Assembly: GCA_028714395.1 (NCBI GenBank)
Contig: JAQTMJ010000031.1
Location: 1-7,752 of the forward strand
Length of the DNA: 7,752 nucleotides
Origin: Candidatus Iainarchaeum sp.
Lineage (GTDB): Archaea; Micrarchaeota; Micrarchaeia; Anstonellales; Bilamarchaeaceae
Reading direction: 5' to 3'
Made by a program: the position numbers and the translations under genes. Positions 5,835 through 7,752 of this stretch are shown here, piece by piece. The notes under the pieces are model-generated. The model did no database searches, was not told the DNA's origin, and saw only the letters and a program-made list of their open reading frames with translations. The number at the start of each line of letters is the position of its first letter. Position 1 is the stretch's first letter.

Positions 5835-5911
5835 CCTTTTCTTTTCCGGAAAAACTGAAGGTTTTTACGGCGAAGCGGTCGATTAATCGACCGCTGAGTC
5901 AAAAGAAAAGG
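5835..5911. other. three-way-junction-forming intergenic element
   Basis: Three stems account for most of 77 nt. The outer stem is CCTTTTCTTTT (5835-5845) with AAAAGAAAAGG (5901-5911), 11 perfect pairs. The second is 5846-5855 with 5861-5870, nine pairs and one G-A mismatch around a TGAAG loop. The third is a perfect 22-bp palindrome at 5874-5895 centred on TTAA. Linkers are 0, 3 and 5 nt. It can fold as RNA on either strand. It lies between the convergent glutamine-synthetase-like gene and tRNA-Val. On the minus strand its outer arm is also the T-tract expected to terminate tRNA-Val, so it may simply be a bidirectional terminator. It could also be a non-coding RNA or protein-binding site. 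I found no C/D or H/ACA boxes in it. Confidence 0.45.
5901..5909 (-). terminator. T-rich tract downstream of tRNA-Val
   Basis: On the minus strand this reads CTTTTCTTTT, beginning about 12 nt after the tRNA 3' end. It is a plausible terminator for tRNA-Val. The same bases form one arm of the three-way-junction element. Confidence 0.4.
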
Positions 5912-5921
5912 GATATGGGAA

Positions 5922-6034
5922 TGGGCCCGCCCGGAATCGGACCGGGAGTCTCTACCGTGTCAAGGTAGCGTCATCTATGGCTAAGTGGGTTCTTCGAAAT
6001 ATATCCCATCTAGTAACCATTCGACTACGAGCCC
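5922..6034 (-). tRNA. tRNA-Val(GAC), interrupted by a 40-nt D-arm intron
   Basis: Read on the minus strand. The acceptor GGGCTCG (6034-6028) pairs with CGGGCCC (5929-5923), with one U-G pair, and the discriminator is A at 5922. The T-arm is CCCGG-TCCGATT-CCGGG. The anticodon stem CTACC/GGTAG closes the loop TTGACAC, giving anticodon GAC (5961-5959), read as Val. The D-stem closes only after removal of an intron: GTCG (10-13) pairs with TGAC (22-25), including one G-U. Without the intron the gene is exactly 73 nt. CCA is not encoded. It is co-directional with the riboflavin kinase gene upstream. Confidence 0.92.
5974..6013 (-). other. intron of tRNA-Val in the D-arm (between positions 21 and 22)
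   Basis: The intron is 40 nt. A one-base shift gives the same mature RNA because both junctions carry A. In the precursor, exon bases ATGGTTA pair with intron bases TAGCCAT (7 pairs, one U-G), and TGGG pairs with CCCA inside the intron. Together with the exon D-stem this gives helix, loop at the 3' site, central helix, loop at the 5' site, inner hairpin. That is the order of a bulge-helix-bulge, but with loops larger than the canonical three bases. Introns away from 37/38 are known from several archaea, including ARMAN lineages. Confidence 0.85.
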
Positions 6035-6064
6035 ATGAATGGAGTATTAATTCAACTCCAAACA

Positions 6065-6072
6065 GTTTAAAA
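6065..6072 (-). promoter_or_regulatory. candidate TATA box for tRNA-Val
   Basis: The minus strand reads TTTTAAAC, 31-38 nt upstream of the tRNA 5' end. This spacing fits a short leader. A 6-bp inverted repeat, TGGAGT (6040-6045) with ACTCCA (6055-6060), lies between this box and the tRNA and may be part of the leader or the end of the riboflavin kinase transcript. Confidence 0.35.
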
Positions 6073-6082
6073 CGTTTAACTC

Positions 6083-6715
6083 CTAGCCGAGCGAAATTTC
6101 GGCCACATCTCCGTCTTTTTTTCCAAGATGCTTCTTGAGGTTGAACGGGGCAACGATTTCTATTATTCCCGGCGGGTGGTGGGTGCGGGCAGGTATTATG
6201 AGTGCGGATTTCACTCCATCCACGGTGCAGGGATAGGCAAACAGGTCCCCGAAGGTGCGGTCTTTGCTCTTAAAACCTTGTATTATTACCGGCTCGGAAT
6301 TCTTCACAAATGCGGATTTCACCGCAAGCTGTTCTTCTGAAAGGTTGAGGTTGAGCGTGCCTTCATAGGGCATAAACCCGAATTTCTCTGCAATCTGCCT
6401 CTTGTATTCGGGAAAAGAGAGGTAATAGCGCCCTTCCCCGAAGCCGGAGCAGATGGTTCCGGAAATTTTATGGGACTTGGACTCAAACGCGCTTTTCAGG
6501 CCATGATAAACCTCGCGCACTGACTCCAAGCCTGCTGGAGTCAGGGACAGACCGTGCGAACTCCTTGAAATAAGGCCATGCTTTTCCAGTTCCCGGAGCC
6601 TGCGGGATGCGTTCTGCTGGCTCATGCCAAGCAAAGTGCCCAATTCCAAAGTGGTCAGCTTTACCGGGGAGCGGTGCGCGCCTTTCCTCGCAAGCGCAAT
6701 CAGGATCTCGTCCAT
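6083..6715 (-). CDS. ribK: CTP-dependent riboflavin kinase with N-terminal HTH domain (RbkR-like)
   Basis: The C-terminal domain makes FMN from riboflavin, using CTP as phosphate donor in the archaeal family (MJ0056 type, DUF120). Its marks are GFGEGRYYLS (91-100), the nucleotide-binding loop; MPYEGTLNLNL (115-125), with the Thr/Asn that bind metal and substrate; and PARTHHPPGIIEIVAPFNLKKHL (175-197), followed by a DGD turn. The N-terminal 65 residues are a winged-helix DNA-binding domain: LTTLELGTLLGMSQQNASRRLRELEKHGLISR, then LSLTPAGLESV. This fusion is known as RbkR, a kinase that also regulates riboflavin genes in archaea; whether this one regulates anything is inferred. The ATG at 6715 is chosen because a TATA-like box lies about 25 nt upstream, which fits a leaderless start, and because the HTH domain is complete from there. 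The length, 210 aa, is normal for the fused form. Confidence 0.9.
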   Translation of the reverse strand: MDEILIALARKGAHRSPVKLTTLELGTLLGMSQQNASRRLRELEKHGLISRSSHGLSLTPAGLESVREVYHGLKSAFESKSHKISGTICSGFGEGRYYLSFPEYKRQIAEKFGFMPYEGTLNLNLSEEQLAVKSAFVKNSEPVIIQGFKSKDRTFGDLFAYPCTVDGVKSALIIPARTHHPPGIIEIVAPFNLKKHLGKKDGDVAEISLG

Positions 6716-6735
6716 GGATGATTTTCTGGGGCATC

Positions 6736-6745
6736 TTTTTTAAAC
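6736..6745. promoter_or_regulatory. shared bidirectional TATA region (riboflavin kinase and C/D sRNA)
   Basis: TTTTTTAAAC on the plus strand contains the symmetric core TTTAAA and can serve as a TATA box both ways. Its centre is about 25 nt from the riboflavin kinase ATG (6715) on the minus strand. It is also about 25 nt from the base before box C of the sRNA (6766) on the plus strand. Both distances match archaeal start-site spacing. It is therefore the likely promoter for both. Confidence 0.5.
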
Positions 6746-6760
6746 CAAGGGCGAGAAAGA

Positions 6761-6820
6761 TATTTGTGATGACATGAACAACCTCTGAATTGTGATGAGG
6801 TCAACAGCGTCTGATATTAT
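6761..6820 (+). ncRNA. C/D box 2'-O-methylation guide sRNA
   Basis: All four boxes are perfect and correctly spaced: box C GTGATGA (6766-6772), box D' CTGA (6785-6788), box C' GTGATGA (6792-6798) and box D CTGA (6811-6814). Both guide spacers are exactly 12 nt (6773-6784 and 6799-6810), the optimal archaeal length, and the D'-C' spacer is 3 nt. Such RNAs assemble with L7Ae, Nop5 and fibrillarin and direct 2'-O-methylation of rRNA or tRNA. The guides CATGAACAACCT and GGTCAACAGCGT predict targets AGGTTGTTCATG and ACGCTGTTGACC, methylated at the fifth base in each case (U in both). I could not place these targets from memory. Outer ends are estimated; the terminal stem is weak and A/T-rich. A run of five T at 6822-6826 may end the transcript. 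Confidence 0.88.
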
Positions 6821-6852
6821 GTTTTTGGAAAAAAGCAAAAATTAAAAGCAAG

Positions 6853-6860
6853 AAGGAGAT
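6853..6860 (+). promoter_or_regulatory. ribosome-binding site that fixes the phosphatidyltransferase start
   Basis: AAGGAGAT is a strong Shine-Dalgarno motif, 8-10 nt from the ATG at 6869. An upstream in-frame TTG at 6860 overlaps the motif and cannot be served by it, so the ATG is the start. Confidence 0.7.
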
Positions 6861-6868
6861 TGGAAACT

Positions 6869-7477
6869 ATGCTACGGGCAAGTTTTATCGGAAAGGACAT
6901 ATCCAAGGCTCTGGAGAAGGTGTTCAAGCACGTGCCCCTCCATCCGAATGTGATTACAATAGGTTCTGTGCTTTTTGCAGTTGCCGGATATTTTGCGTAT
7001 TTCTATTCGCAATGGGGTGCTGTAGCACTTTTCGCGCTTGCGCTGTTCATGGATGCGGTGGATGGTGCGGTTGCAAGGGCAAGAAGGCTGGAAACGCGCA
7101 AAGGTGCATTCCTGGACGGGATTGCAGACCGGCTTGTGGAATTCATCATAATACTAACTCTTATTTTGCAGGTGGACATGCCGGATTTGTTTGTTGGAAA
7201 GAGCGTCTGGCTGATTTTCACGCTCTTTTTCGGGACGTGCATGACCAGCTTTGTGAAGGCGTACGCAGAGCACAGGCAGATAATGGGGCATATGGATGCG
7301 GTGAAGATGCCTGGGCTACTTGAGAGGGCTGAACGGGTGGTGCTTCTCATGATTGTGTTCGTGCTTGCGATTCTGAAGAACGAGTGGGCTATCCCATTGC
7401 TTGCAATCACGGCTTTGCTTTCGCTTATTACATTCGCGCAGAGGTTTTTGCACGCGATGATGGCAAAATCAAAATGA
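6869..7477 (+). CDS. CDP-alcohol phosphatidyltransferase family protein
   Basis: An integral membrane enzyme that transfers a CDP-activated lipid (in archaea usually CDP-archaeol) to a polar alcohol with release of CMP. The family signature is complete: D62-x2-D65-G66-x2-A-R70, eight residues, then G79-x3-D83-x3-D87 (bases about 7052-7129). These Asp residues bind the divalent metals. Hydrophobic segments at about residues 28-46, 50-61, 89-106, 113-130 and two between 148 and 190 give the usual six-helix pattern. The product is 202 aa from the ATG. The acceptor (inositol phosphate, serine or glycerol phosphate) cannot be decided from the sequence. The last 9 bases overlap the end of the convergent epimerase gene. 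Confidence 0.87.
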   Translation: MLRASFIGKDISKALEKVFKHVPLHPNVITIGSVLFAVAGYFAYFYSQWGAVALFALALFMDAVDGAVARARRLETRKGAFLDGIADRLVEFIIILTLILQVDMPDLFVGKSVWLIFTLFFGTCMTSFVKAYAEHRQIMGHMDAVKMPGLLERAERVVLLMIVFVLAILKNEWAIPLLAITALLSLITFAQRFLHAMMAKSK

Positions 7478-7752
7478 ACGCACGGTTTCTTCAAGCCCTT
7501 TTTCAAGCGCGCATTCAGAATTAAAGGAAAGCAGTTTTGAGGCTTTTGAGACATCTGCATAGGAATGGAGAATGTCCCCTTTTCTTGCCGGCTCAAAAAC
7601 CGGTTCGGCCTTTTTGCCCATCAGGGAAGCTATTTTCTCCAGAAGCAGGAGAACGGAAACCGGCTTGCCTGTTGCAATATTGAAGGTTTCTCCCAAAGCA
7701 TTTTTGGCTGCAGCTGCAGCAAGAACATTGGCGCGCACCACGTCCTTTACGA
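7469..7752 (-). CDS. NAD-dependent NDP-sugar epimerase, C-terminal part
   Basis: This is the C-terminal part of an extended short-chain dehydrogenase/reductase acting on nucleotide sugars, of the UDP-glucose 4-epimerase type. The frame stays open to the window edge: before the internal GTG at 7741 it reads VKD, giving VKDVVRANVLAA, a classic motif of these enzymes. The 5' end is therefore outside the window. Further marks are GETFNIATGKPVSVLLLLEKI, PARKGDILHSYADVSKASKLLSF (substrate-domain region) and the typical ending LEKGLEETVRSF. About 94 residues of an expected 300 or so are visible; the NAD-binding half is not. Exact substrate is unknown. It converges on the phosphatidyltransferase gene, overlapping it by 9 bases including both stops. 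Confidence 0.85.
   Translation of the reverse strand, partial: VKDVVRANVLAAAAAKNALGETFNIATGKPVSVLLLLEKIASLMGKKAEPVFEPARKGDILHSYADVSKASKLLSFNSECALEKGLEETVRSF

Noticed and set aside
5835..5911. C/D or H/ACA guide RNA within the three-way-junction element
   Set aside because: CTGA occurs twice but there is no RTGATGA box C at suitable spacing and no ACA box with kink-turn, so it was not called as a guide RNA.
6860..6868. TTG at 6860 as start of the phosphatidyltransferase
   Set aside because: It overlaps the Shine-Dalgarno motif AAGGAGAT; the ATG at 6869 has proper spacing.
1..7752. CRISPR array, insertion sequence or defence island
   Set aside because: No regularly spaced direct repeats, transposase or nuclease-toxin genes were seen; the gene content is mostly housekeeping with a few unknowns.

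Overview
The window looks like part of a DPANN-type archaeal genome, most like the Micrarchaeota/ARMAN group. The evidence is archaeal throughout: a canonical C/D box 2'-O-methylation guide sRNA, an HTH-riboflavin kinase of the archaeal CTP-dependent family, tRNA genes without encoded CCA and with introns, TATA-like boxes about 25 nt upstream of apparently leaderless starts, and a single-chain, three-unit tRNA splicing endonuclease of about 390 aa. That last architecture (epsilon-2) was described from ARMAN archaea. The lineage assignment is inference from these traits.

Layout, left to right. (1) The 3' part of a metallo-beta-lactamase-fold hydrolase (+, cut by the window edge) converges on a small secreted or membrane-anchored glycoprotein-like gene (-). 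(2) A divergent intergenic region leads into the splicing endonuclease endA (+), followed about 50 nt later by tRNA-Phe(GAA) with a 62-nt intron at the canonical 37/38 site. (3) A 529-aa cysteine-rich protein of unknown function, built of two homologous halves, starts 35 nt after the tRNA. (4) A 458-aa glutamine-synthetase-fold protein follows; nearly all recognisable catalytic residues are replaced, so it is probably a pseudoenzyme. (5) A 131-nt intergenic segment can fold into a compact three-way junction, and next to it on the minus strand is tRNA-Val(GAC) with a 40-nt intron in the D-arm. (6) An HTH-riboflavin kinase (-), a C/D box sRNA (+) that appears to share the kinase's TATA region, and a CDP-alcohol phosphatidyltransferase (+) come next. 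(7) The 3' part of an NDP-sugar epimerase (-) overlaps the end of the transferase gene and runs off the window.

The clearest functional link is tRNA processing: a relaxed-specificity-type EndA lies beside one intron-containing tRNA and about 3.4 kb from another whose intron is at a non-canonical place and needs a relaxed bulge-helix-bulge. The least explained items are the glutamine synthetase pseudoenzyme, the duplicated cysteine-rich protein and the three-way-junction element. I saw no CRISPR array, insertion sequence or rRNA.
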